Source: an uncultured Acetatifactor sp. (GTDB lineage Bacteria > Bacillota > Clostridia > Lachnospirales > Lachnospiraceae). Taken from it: a stretch of DNA of 64,000 nt. A program made the position numbers and the translations under genes. Shown one piece after another: positions 1 through 8,014 of the stretch. Numbering within the stretch: the stretch's first letter is position 1; each line of letters starts with the position of its first letter. The DNA is taken from positions 28,775 to 92,774 of the forward strand of contig CAKRTS010000016.1 in NCBI GenBank assembly GCA_934402315.1. The letters run 5' to 3'. Under the pieces are notes generated by a model. The model ran no database searches. It was not told the origin of the DNA and worked only from the letters and a program-made list of their open reading frames with translations.

Positions 1-1
1 G

Positions 2-817
2 GACTGGAAGGGAATGCTGGCAGTTTACCGTGACGGACTCCGCATTGTCGTGGCGGCGGGAATCCTGATTGCCATTTGCTTTGCGTTCGGAGCGGAGGGT
101 ATTCTGGCTTTCTTCGGACTGAACGACAGCGAGGCAATGGGAACAGCAGTCACAGCCTTCCGGATTTACGCAGCCAGTGTGGCTCTGGCGGGAGTGAATG
201 TCGTGACGACCTCCTTCTGGCAGACCATAGGCAAGACGCGCTATGCGTCCGGGCTGTCGCTTCTGCGCAACTTTGTTCTTATGCTGGTGTTTGGTTTCTG
301 GCTGATCGATAAAAAGGGAATTGTTGGTCTTGCGCTTGTCTATGCGATCAGTGAAGCGGTATGTCTGCTGACGGTTCTGCTGGCACAGGTATTTGGAAAC
401 ATCAGAAAATATATCGAAGAAAAATATAAATTTACGAACCGGGTCTATGAAGACTATTACACAATAGAAGAAGGAAGCATGGAAGAGCTGTCGGATAATC
501 TGAACCGACTGTGTGAGGAGTGGGAGCTGGATTATAAGCAGTCCTTTTTCATCAGCCTGATCGTGGAGGAGCTGCTTGTAAATATCATGAAATACGGGTT
601 GAGTAATACCGGTAAAAAGTATTATGTATCGGTCAAGGTAATGGATAATGACGGGGAATACATACTGCGTATCCGGGATAATGTCAATTCGTATAATCCT
701 TTTGATCTGCGGGGGGACGAGGTGGATCGTGCTGCCATGCGGCTGATAAAGGAAAAGTCAAAGTATTACGACTATCAGAGGAAACTGGTGTTTAACTATC
801 TTTATGTGACAATTTAG
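2..817 (+). CDS. MATE-family transporter fused to HATPase domain (5' partial)
   Basis: The frame is open from the window edge, so the N-terminal part is missing. The visible first ~135 residues are hydrophobic membrane segments of the type that end MATE multidrug/Na+ antiporters. They include a conserved stretch around 'FWQTIGKTRYAS' and several transmembrane helices. The last ~115 residues are soluble and resemble an anti-sigma-factor HATPase_c_2 domain: 'IVEELLVNIMKYG' is the N-box helix and 'LRIRDNV' the following strand. A transporter joined to an RsbW-like ATPase suggests a membrane sensor or partner-switch protein rather than a plain exporter. It is followed after 13 nt by a methyltransferase and then by a SpoIIE phosphatase and a second RsbW-like protein, which supports a signalling role. 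The family call is fairly secure; the fused function is inferred. Confidence 0.75.
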   Translation, partial: DWKGMLAVYRDGLRIVVAAGILIAICFAFGAEGILAFFGLNDSEAMGTAVTAFRIYAASVALAGVNVVTTSFWQTIGKTRYASGLSLLRNFVLMLVFGFWLIDKKGIVGLALVYAISEAVCLLTVLLAQVFGNIRKYIEEKYKFTNRVYEDYYTIEEGSMEELSDNLNRLCEEWELDYKQSFFISLIVEELLVNIMKYGLSNTGKKYYVSVKVMDNDGEYILRIRDNVNSYNPFDLRGDEVDRAAMRLIKEKSKYYDYQRKLVFNYLYVTI

Positions 818-830
818 GAGGGGTCAGACA

Positions 831-1673
831 ATGGAGCAAAATGTATTTCTGGATGAAGTGGAATTGAAGAGATTGATGGTGCAGGGCAGGCTGCTTTCGG
901 AGTACGAACAGCCGATTTACCAGAAGGTGATCGACGGGCGAAAGGGCTTAACCCTTCTGGATGTAGGCTGCAATAACGGCTGGAAGACGAAGGAACGTTT
1001 TTCCGATAAAAATTTCAAGAAGATCATCGGAATCGATTGTCTGGATCTGTTGGTGGAACAGGCAAGAAAACAATTCGGTAATGAAGTGCTTTCCTTTTAT
1101 GCCTGTGATGTTGCAACGGAGGATTTTGCGGAAAAGCTGCAGCAGATCATGCAGAAGGAGAATATCCCTGCATTTGACATCATCCACTGTTCCTTCATGC
1201 TGATGCACACGAAAGAGCAGGAGGAGATCTTAAGAAGGTTAAAAGCTTTTCTGGCACCGGGAGGAAAGCTTATCGCAATAGAACCGGACGACACCACAAG
1301 CTATATGAATCCGGACCCGGATGGTATCTACAGGGAATTTCTTCAGGTGCTTTCGGCTGACCCGTATGCAGGAAAGAGAAATATGGGCGCGGAGCTGCCC
1401 GGATTATTCGCAAACAGCGGCTACACGGATATTGAGCTGGAGTGCTCGGAAATCGCTTCCTCGGGGAACGAGATCACAAAGAAAGAGCATATATTTGACA
1501 CCTTCTGTTCCTATCTGCAGGAGGATCTGATCCTGCTCAGGCAGGGCGCGGAGGGCGGTGCTTATCAGAAGGAATGGGAATGGGTGCAGAAAAACTTTGA
1601 GAAGCTCCGGCAGCTGATGACGGGCGAGGCGTCAACCGTTTCCATGGGAGTTAAAATTTATACCTGCGGATGA
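831..1673 (+). CDS. Class I SAM-dependent methyltransferase
   Basis: A protein of 280 residues with the Rossmann methyltransferase pattern. Motif I is 'LLDVGCNNGWKT' near residue 42, an acidic residue follows in 'IIGIDCLD', then 'CDVATEDF', and a post-motif strand 'FDIIHCSFMLMH' comes near residue 120. 'LAPGGKLIAIEPDD' is the usual motif III region. The start ATG is preceded by GGAGGGG. It sits between a MATE-ATPase fusion and a SpoIIE phosphatase in the same direction, probably in one transcript. The substrate cannot be read from the sequence; small-molecule methylation is most common for this architecture. Confidence 0.82.
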   Translation: MEQNVFLDEVELKRLMVQGRLLSEYEQPIYQKVIDGRKGLTLLDVGCNNGWKTKERFSDKNFKKIIGIDCLDLLVEQARKQFGNEVLSFYACDVATEDFAEKLQQIMQKENIPAFDIIHCSFMLMHTKEQEEILRRLKAFLAPGGKLIAIEPDDTTSYMNPDPDGIYREFLQVLSADPYAGKRNMGAELPGLFANSGYTDIELECSEIASSGNEITKKEHIFDTFCSYLQEDLILLRQGAEGGAYQKEWEWVQKNFEKLRQLMTGEASTVSMGVKIYTCG

Positions 1674-1712
1674 GGCAGTTTATGGTAAGGGATCAGAAAG
1701 GAACATTGAGCG

Positions 1713-3344
1713 ATGAAGATAAAATTATTGCCTAAATTTATAGTGTCTCTGGCGGTACTGGGAGTAGCGTTAACGGTTGCGGTTTCCACATTCAGTTATC
1801 TGTCGTCAAAGGATTATCTGGAAGAAATGTATGCCCAGAGAGTTATCAGCGGAAGCAAGAGCGTGGCAACGATGCTGGACGCAGACGATGTGCGGACGAT
1901 CATCAGCGATGGGGGAGAAAACAGCGAAGCGTACAGCCGCGTAGAAAAAACGCTGAATACCTTAAAGCGGGATGGGGAAATTACTTATCTGTCCCTGGTA
2001 ATTCCCGATGAAGACAGTGTGACCTTTTACATTGACGGCTGTGTGCCGGAAATGGGTGATGACCCGGCGAACCAGCTGACTTACGGGACGGATGTATTGT
2101 ACACGGATGCCGCCAACGATGAAGCGGATCTACAGAAATATCTCCTGATATGGGGAATGTACGCAGAGAATAAAGGCACAGACGAGCCGCTCGTGACGGA
2201 CAACAGCTACGGCTATAATTATACGGCTGTCTCCCCGATTCTGGACGAAAACGGGCAGGCAATCGCGGAAATACAGTATATTCTGGATATGCAGGAGGTC
2301 CGGGATCACCTGAACGGCTTTTTGTATAACATGCTCGGAATTTCCTTCTGTATTATCTGTGCCGCTTTGCTGCTCTATATCCTGTTGGTGAAATGGATGG
2401 TTTTGAATCCGGTAGAAAAGCTTTCTGAATTTACGACGGAAATTACAAGGACAGGCAATTTTGGAAAACAGGAAATTGAAATCAAAACGGGAGATGAAAT
2501 TGAGGCCCTTGGACAGTCCTTCAACTACATGATGGAAAGACTGGAGGATTACATAAAGGACCTGACGGTTGTAACGGCAGAGAAGGAGCGCATCGGCGCA
2601 GAGCTGAATGTTGCGACACAGATCCAGTCCTCTATGCTGCCCTGTATCTTTCCGGCGTTCCCGGACAGGGATGAGCTGGACATTTACGCAACCATGACCC
2701 CCGCAAAGGAGGTGGGCGGAGATTTCTATGATTTCTTCATGGTGGATGAGAGACATGTGGCGATTGTGATAGCGGACGTTTCCGGAAAGGGTGTTCCGGC
2801 GGCTCTGTTTATGGTAATCGGAAAGACACTGATAAAGGATCACACGCAGCCGGGCCGGGATCTGGGAGAGGTCTTCACGGAAGTAAATAATATCTTGTGT
2901 GAATCCAATGATAATGGTATGTTCATCACCGCCTTTGAGGGTGTCCTTGACCTTGTAACCGGTGAATTCCGCTATGCGAATGCGGGGCATGAGATGCCGT
3001 TTATCTACCGCAAGGAAGGAGGATACGAGGCATATAAGATCCGTCCGGGATTTGTCCTGGCAGGAATGGAGAACATAAAGTATAAGGAGCAGAAAATACA
3101 GCTCAATATCGGAGATAAGATTTTCCAGTATACGGACGGTGTGACGGAGGCAACGGATAAGGATAACCAGCTGTATGGCATGGACCGTCTGCATAAGGTC
3201 CTGAATGAGAAATGCTTAGACTGCAATCCCGAGCAGACCTTAAAGCTGGTGAAGGAAGATATTGATGCTTTTGTAGGAGATAACGACCAGTTCGACGATA
3301 TTACGATGCTGTGCCTTGAGTATAAAAAGAAAATGGAGGTATAG
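1713..3344 (+). CDS. Membrane SpoIIE/RsbU-type PP2C phosphatase with HAMP domain
   Basis: A 543-residue membrane phosphatase expected to dephosphorylate an anti-anti-sigma (STAS) protein in a partner-switch pathway. Order: an N-terminal transmembrane helix (about residues 7-30), an extracytoplasmic sensor region to about 200, a second transmembrane helix ('FCIICAALLLYILLV'), a HAMP linker starting at 'LNPVEKLSEFT', a short coiled coil, then the SpoIIE domain. PP2C metal-site motifs are visible: 'GGDFYDF', 'DVSGKGVPAA', 'NAGHEMP', 'YTDGVTEA' and the final 'FDDITML'. It ends 3 nt before an RsbW-like gene, so the phosphatase and kinase/anti-sigma arms are probably co-expressed. The signal sensed is unknown. 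Confidence 0.9.
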   Translation: MKIKLLPKFIVSLAVLGVALTVAVSTFSYLSSKDYLEEMYAQRVISGSKSVATMLDADDVRTIISDGGENSEAYSRVEKTLNTLKRDGEITYLSLVIPDEDSVTFYIDGCVPEMGDDPANQLTYGTDVLYTDAANDEADLQKYLLIWGMYAENKGTDEPLVTDNSYGYNYTAVSPILDENGQAIAEIQYILDMQEVRDHLNGFLYNMLGISFCIICAALLLYILLVKWMVLNPVEKLSEFTTEITRTGNFGKQEIEIKTGDEIEALGQSFNYMMERLEDYIKDLTVVTAEKERIGAELNVATQIQSSMLPCIFPAFPDRDELDIYATMTPAKEVGGDFYDFFMVDERHVAIVIADVSGKGVPAALFMVIGKTLIKDHTQPGRDLGEVFTEVNNILCESNDNGMFITAFEGVLDLVTGEFRYANAGHEMPFIYRKEGGYEAYKIRPGFVLAGMENIKYKEQKIQLNIGDKIFQYTDGVTEATDKDNQLYGMDRLHKVLNEKCLDCNPEQTLKLVKEDIDAFVGDNDQFDDITMLCLEYKKKMEV

Positions 3345-3347
3345 CCT

Positions 3348-3755
3348 ATGAAAGAGATGACAGTTGACGCTACTATCGAAAACATAGATGTGGTCACTGC
3401 GTTCGTAGATGATTTCCTCGACAGCAATGACTGCCCGATGAAAACAAAAATGCAGATGGATATTGCGGTCGATGAAATATTCAGCAACATTTCCTTTTAT
3501 GCTTATAAGGATGGCGTTGGAAAGGCAACCGTCAGAGTAGAGCTGCAGGACGATCCGAGGGCGGTCTGTATGACCTTTATCGATGGCGGAATTCCATATA
3601 ATCCGTTGGAAAAAGAAGATCCGGATGTCACTCTGTCAGCGGAGGAGAGGAAGATCGGAGGACTGGGAATCTACATCGTAAAGAAAAACATGGATGAGAT
3701 GCGGTATGAGTACAGCGATGAAAAAAATCATCTGTCGATGAAGAAATATTTATAA
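3348..3755 (+). CDS. RsbW-like ATP-binding anti-sigma/serine kinase
   Basis: A 135-residue GHKL ATPase of the anti-sigma regulatory type. The N box lies in 'MDIAVDEIFSNISFYAY', followed by 'MTFIDGGIPYNP' and the glycine-rich lid 'ERKIGGLGIYIVKK'. Such proteins bind and phosphorylate a STAS antagonist or hold a sigma factor. It starts 3 nt after the SpoIIE phosphatase, its usual functional opposite. No STAS-domain gene or sigma factor is visible in the window; it may lie upstream. This is the last gene before the recombinase block. The following 71 nt (3756-3826) show no clear terminator. Confidence 0.85.
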   Translation: MKEMTVDATIENIDVVTAFVDDFLDSNDCPMKTKMQMDIAVDEIFSNISFYAYKDGVGKATVRVELQDDPRAVCMTFIDGGIPYNPLEKEDPDVTLSAEERKIGGLGIYIVKKNMDEMRYEYSDEKNHLSMKKYL

Positions 3756-3826
3756 GGCTTTCTATATCATAGGACAGGCTGCAGCCGAAATAAAATGGAG
3801 GAAAGCAGATTAAAGAAGGCACCGGT

Positions 3827-5485
3827 ATGGTTTTTCCGGAATCGCAAGAAGAAAAATATCATGCAGCCATTTATCTCCGTCTGAGCCGTGACGACATTGC
3901 CACCGGGCGGGGTGCGTATGCCGGGGGCGGCAGGACGGAAAGCAACAGTATCCGTTCGCAGAGGGACATGATCCGCAGCTTTATCGGAAAGCAGGATAAC
4001 ATGGAAATCTACGACATCTATGCAGATGACGGTTATTCGGGAACGAATTTTGACAGACCGGAATTTCAGCGTATGATGAGGGATGTGGAAGCCGGAAACG
4101 TGAACTGTGTGATTGTAAAGGATTTGTCCAGATTGGGACGAGATTATATTGAAGCCGGGCGGTTGATTCAAAAGACCTTCCCGGCTTTTTCCGTGCGCTT
4201 TATTGCCCTGACAGACCACTTTGATTCGCTGACCGCAGACTATAGTGAAAGGTCGTTGGTTGTCCCGGTTAAAAATTTTGTGAATGATTCTTATGCCAGA
4301 GATATTTCCGGTAAGGTGAGGAGCCACCAGAGGATCAAGAGGGAAAACGGAGATTTCATTGGCGCTTTTGCGGTTTACGGCTATGAGAAATGCAAGGATA
4401 ACCGGAATCTGCTTGTGCCGGATGACTATGCCGCCGGTATTGTGAAAAGGATTTTCGCATGGAAGATAGAGGGCTACAGTAACCTTGCGATCGCAGAAAT
4501 TCTCAATGGGATGGGAATTCTTTCCCCCATGGAATATAAGAAAATGCGGGGAGAGAAGTTTCAGACAGGCTTTGCGGCAGGAGTACAGGCAAAGTGGTCG
4601 GCGGTTGCGGTGAAGAGGATACTGACCAATGAGAATTACATCGGAACCTTGGTGCAGGGAAAGGAAGAAAAGGTCAATTACAAGGTAAAGAAATCGGTAA
4701 GAAAGCCGGAGGAGGAGTGGACGAAGGTACAGGGGGCACACGAAGCCATTATCTCAAAGGAGGACTTTGAAATCGTTCAGGATTTATTGCATACCGGTAC
4801 CCGTGCAGGAGCAGGGGAGAGGAAGCCTCATATGTATGCGGGAATCTTGTTTTGCGGCGGCTGTATGGAGCCGATGATTCGCAGGGTAAACCGTTACAAG
4901 GGAAAGGTAAGCGTCTCTTTCATCTGCCCGACGAAGAATAAGGGCGGTAATTGCAGCAGACACAGGATTTCAGAGGAGGCATTGGAGCGGCTGGTGCTGG
5001 ACGGACTCCGGACACAGGCTGCTCTGCTGCGGGATCAAGGCAAGGTTCCTGAGGGCATGGAACGGATGGAGAACCGCTTCGTGGAAGCGGCTGCCTTTGA
5101 GAGGGAAATAGAGAGGCTGCAAAGCGAACGGGATAAATATCTCGGTCTCAGAGCCGGATTATATGAGGATTGGAAGAGGGAGATTATAACCGAAGAGGAT
5201 TTCCGGGATTTCGGTGAGATTTATGAAAAACGCTGTCAGGAGCTTCAGCGGGCGATCACCCGTCAGAAGGAGACGGGAAAGGAGCTTTTAGAGGAGGGGG
5301 TGACGGGAGGCAGTCCGGAACGGATGAAAAATGCGATGCAGATAACGGAGCTTGACCGTCTGACGCTCGTTTCTTTTGTAAGGCGTATTCTTGTCTATGA
5401 GGATAAAAGGGTATCGCTGGAGTTTCGGTATCCGGAAAGGCTTAGCGGGTGCAAAAAAGCAGCTGAGCGGGGGGAGACGGTTTGA
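3827..5485 (+). CDS. Large serine recombinase 1
   Basis: A 552-residue serine recombinase. The resolvase domain starts with 'YLRLSRDD' (candidate nucleophile Ser20), followed by 'GYSGTNFDRPEFQRMM' and 'VKDLSRLGRDYIEAG'. A Recombinase domain follows ('ILTNENYIGTLVQGK'), then a zinc ribbon with cysteines in 'CGGCMEPM', 'FICP' and 'CSRH', then a coiled-coil C-terminus rich in E/R/K. This layout matches the site-specific recombinases that excise and integrate clostridial elements. An AGGAAAG-like site lies upstream of the ATG, although the spacing is long. Its last 4 nt overlap the next recombinase gene. It may be the mobilisation gene of an element whose remainder was lost. Confidence 0.92.
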   Translation: MVFPESQEEKYHAAIYLRLSRDDIATGRGAYAGGGRTESNSIRSQRDMIRSFIGKQDNMEIYDIYADDGYSGTNFDRPEFQRMMRDVEAGNVNCVIVKDLSRLGRDYIEAGRLIQKTFPAFSVRFIALTDHFDSLTADYSERSLVVPVKNFVNDSYARDISGKVRSHQRIKRENGDFIGAFAVYGYEKCKDNRNLLVPDDYAAGIVKRIFAWKIEGYSNLAIAEILNGMGILSPMEYKKMRGEKFQTGFAAGVQAKWSAVAVKRILTNENYIGTLVQGKEEKVNYKVKKSVRKPEEEWTKVQGAHEAIISKEDFEIVQDLLHTGTRAGAGERKPHMYAGILFCGGCMEPMIRRVNRYKGKVSVSFICPTKNKGGNCSRHRISEEALERLVLDGLRTQAALLRDQGKVPEGMERMENRFVEAAAFEREIERLQSERDKYLGLRAGLYEDWKREIITEEDFRDFGEIYEKRCQELQRAITRQKETGKELLEEGVTGGSPERMKNAMQITELDRLTLVSFVRRILVYEDKRVSLEFRYPERLSGCKKAAERGETV

Positions 5486-7146
5486 ACCGGTGCAGCTATT
5501 CCGTCGGAATATATGCAAGATTATCGGTGGATTCGGAGGAAAGAAAGCGGGAGTCCATTGAGACGCAGATAGCGATTGCGAAGGCTTATATCGCCGGGCG
5601 GGAGGATATGGTTTTATCCGGCTGCTACACGGATATAGGAAAAACGGGGACAAATTTTAAGAGAGAAGGTTTTGAACGTATGATGCGGGACGTGAGGATG
5701 CGTAAGATAGACTGCATCGTTGTGAAGGATTTGTCCCGTTTCGGAAGAAACCATATCGAGACCGGGAATTATCTGGAAAAGATATTCCCGTTTATGGGGG
5801 TGCGTTTCATCGCTGTCACGGATCATTTTGACAGTGCGGACATATCTGGGCGGAATGAAACCCTGGGTGTCAACCTGAAAAACCTTGTAAACGAAATGTA
5901 TGCAAGGGACATTGCTGTGAAGGTGAAGTCCAGCAGACAGACGAAGTGGGAGCAGGGAAGCTTTACAGGCGGTGTGCCGCCTTATGGATACCGTGCGGAG
6001 CAGGCGGGCGGTAAAAATAAGAGGGGGCTTTTCGCAGAGGAAGCTACCTCAGATATTGTGAAAAAGATTTATGAGCTGTTTCTCGCGGGCAGGAGCCTGA
6101 AGCAGATTGCGCTCTGGCTTTATGAAGAGCGGATCGTCAGACCGGCGGAGTATCACAGGACGGGACAGATTTATTGCCCGGCAGGGGAAACGCTGCGGGA
6201 GTGGTCGAGGGGAACGATCCGGATGATTCTGACGAATCCGGTCTATACCGGCTGTCTGGTCCGTGGGGGAATTGGCGGAAAGGACTGCAGGCCGCAAGGC
6301 AGATGCGGCATTGTTTCCGGCGACCGGGCGGTCAGAGAGCATACGCATGAGCCGCTGGTCAGTGAGGAGATGTTTTCGGCGGCAGCCGGAAGGCTTGAAA
6401 AGACTTCGGAAGCTTGTAAGCAGAATGGATGTTCCGGGGCGGCTCCGCCGGATGCGGATCTTTTTGCGGCTGTCCTTTTCTGCGGGGACTGCGGTGCAAA
6501 AATGAAGCGTATCTCCGCGATAAAGGAGCTTCGTTCCAAAGCGAAGGTGAGGAGATACCGCTATAACTGTCCCATGGCAGACCGTATTGACGGAGAAAAA
6601 TGTGTCACAAAAAGCATAGGCTTACAGACGTTAAGCAATTTCGTGAAAGCAGCGATCCAGCAGGAGTTCGCATTGTCCGCCATGCAGATAAATGCTCTCG
6701 TGGAGAAGAATCATAGGGAGGCGGAGAGGATGAAAGGGGAATGGCGGCAGGAGCTTTTGAGGCTTGGCAGGAGGATGGAAAATACAAAAAGGCTTGGGAG
6801 TGAGCAGTACCTGAGGTATCGCGAGGGAGAGATGGATGCAGAGAATTTTCGTAGTTTAAAAGAAGAAAATGCCGGGAAAATTCTTGCCTTCCGGAAACGG
6901 TGTGCGGATATTTCGGAAAAGCTCAAGGCAATCGATGAGGAGACGGAGCGGAAAAATCAGTTCCTGCGGGCGGTTGTTGAAGGGGGTGAAGGGGCGGAAC
7001 TGACGGCGGAGGCGGTAAATACGCTGATAAGCAGAATCGAGGTCTACCGGGATCACAGGATTAGGATAGTCTTCCGATTCGGAAGGAGGGGGTTGAGTGA
7101 AAAAGTATCCGATTGCGATTTATATCCGGGTATCGAAGGAGGATGA
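5482..7146 (+). CDS. Large serine recombinase 2
   Basis: A 554-residue paralogue of the preceding recombinase, starting at a TTG that overlaps the previous stop (TTGA). It has 'YARLSVDSEERKRES' (candidate Ser15), 'TGTNFKREGFERMM', 'VKDLSRFGRNHIETG', a Recombinase domain with 'ILTNPVYTGCLVRGG', a zinc ribbon ('CGDCGAKMKR', later 'YNCP' and 'EKCVTKS') and a long C-terminal coiled coil. The gene is complete by family length. Its 3' end overlaps the third recombinase by about 50 nt in another frame, so the three genes are translationally linked. The three proteins may act together or on different sites; the sequence does not decide this. Confidence 0.9.
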   Translation: MNRCSYSVGIYARLSVDSEERKRESIETQIAIAKAYIAGREDMVLSGCYTDIGKTGTNFKREGFERMMRDVRMRKIDCIVVKDLSRFGRNHIETGNYLEKIFPFMGVRFIAVTDHFDSADISGRNETLGVNLKNLVNEMYARDIAVKVKSSRQTKWEQGSFTGGVPPYGYRAEQAGGKNKRGLFAEEATSDIVKKIYELFLAGRSLKQIALWLYEERIVRPAEYHRTGQIYCPAGETLREWSRGTIRMILTNPVYTGCLVRGGIGGKDCRPQGRCGIVSGDRAVREHTHEPLVSEEMFSAAAGRLEKTSEACKQNGCSGAAPPDADLFAAVLFCGDCGAKMKRISAIKELRSKAKVRRYRYNCPMADRIDGEKCVTKSIGLQTLSNFVKAAIQQEFALSAMQINALVEKNHREAERMKGEWRQELLRLGRRMENTKRLGSEQYLRYREGEMDAENFRSLKEENAGKILAFRKRCADISEKLKAIDEETERKNQFLRAVVEGGEGAELTAEAVNTLISRIEVYRDHRIRIVFRFGRRGLSEKVSDCDLYPGIEGG

Positions 7147-8014
7147 TAAGGATAAGGAGGAAAGCAACAGCATCGGAATGCAGAGAATGCTTCTGCGCAG
7201 GTTTGTCGCAGAGAAATTTTCGGATTATGAATTATCAGAGTTTTGTGACGACGGCTATACGGGGACGAATTTCGAGCGCCCCGGCGTGCAGAGGCTTTTG
7301 GAGCAGGTAAGGGACTCTAAGATAAGCTGTATTGTGGTAAAGGACTTTTCGAGGTTTGCAAGGGACTATATCGAGCTTGGGTCTTATCTGGAACAGATTT
7401 TTCCGTTTCTGGGAGTGCGTTTCCTGTCGGTGAACGACAACTATGACAGCGCAGACTATCCGGGAGGGATTGCGGATATTGATGTGAATTTCCGGAACCT
7501 GCTCTATGATCTGTATAGCAAGGATCTGTCGGTGAAGGTGCGCTCTTCTCTTGCCGTGAGAAAGGAGCAGGGGCAGTATATCAGTGGGAACAGTCCGTTT
7601 GGGTATGAAAAAGACCCGGATGACAGACACGGACTGGTCATTGCGCAGGATGAGGCGGAGATCGTGAAAAGAATCTTCTCATTAAAGGTGGAAGGCTACA
7701 GTTCCACGCAGATCGCAGGGCTGTTTAACGCAAATCGTGTAAAGACACCGATTGAATTTAAAATTGAGAAGGGAAGGACGAGGAGAGCGCCAAAGGGCGG
7801 GGAATTTCAGTGGAGCACCGGCACGATATGCCAGATATTGCGGAATGAAATCTATATCGGGAACATTGTCCAGAAGAAATATGAAAAGGATTTTGTGGGC
7901 GGAAAGAATCATCTGAGGCCTCGTGAGGAATGGCTGACGGGGTACGACCATCATGAGCCGATCATTGAAAGGACGGTGTTTGAGAAGGTGCAGGAGGGAC
8001 GTGGGAAAAGGTGA
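7097..8014 (+). CDS. Large serine recombinase 3, C-terminally truncated
   Basis: A GTG start inside the end of recombinase 2 gives 305 residues. The catalytic domain is intact: 'YIRVSKEDDKDKEES' (candidate Ser13), 'GYTGTNFERPGVQRLL' and 'VKDFSRFARDYIELG'. The Recombinase domain reaches 'ILRNEIYIGNIVQKK' and 'HHEPIIERTVFEKVQ'. Translation stops right after this point, so the zinc ribbon and coiled coil seen in its two neighbours (about 240 residues) are absent. The overlapping +1 frame continues briefly with recombinase-like composition and then runs into subtilase sequence. This suggests a frameshift plus a deletion junction near 8015-8094. A truncated protein could still dimerise with its paralogues, but it is probably a broken gene. 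Confidence 0.8.
   Translation: MKKYPIAIYIRVSKEDDKDKEESNSIGMQRMLLRRFVAEKFSDYELSEFCDDGYTGTNFERPGVQRLLEQVRDSKISCIVVKDFSRFARDYIELGSYLEQIFPFLGVRFLSVNDNYDSADYPGGIADIDVNFRNLLYDLYSKDLSVKVRSSLAVRKEQGQYISGNSPFGYEKDPDDRHGLVIAQDEAEIVKRIFSLKVEGYSSTQIAGLFNANRVKTPIEFKIEKGRTRRAPKGGEFQWSTGTICQILRNEIYIGNIVQKKYEKDFVGGKNHLRPREEWLTGYDHHEPIIERTVFEKVQEGRGKR

Noticed and set aside
2130..3194. Long minus-strand open frame (354 codons) opposite the SpoIIE phosphatase
   Set aside because: It is the mirror of a well-supported gene with intact catalytic motifs, has no ribosome site, and its translation is Leu/His/Arg-rich without family features.
3767..4741. Minus-strand open frame of 324 codons opposite serine recombinase 1
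   Set aside because: The plus-strand recombinase is unmistakable; the antisense frame has no motif or ribosome site.
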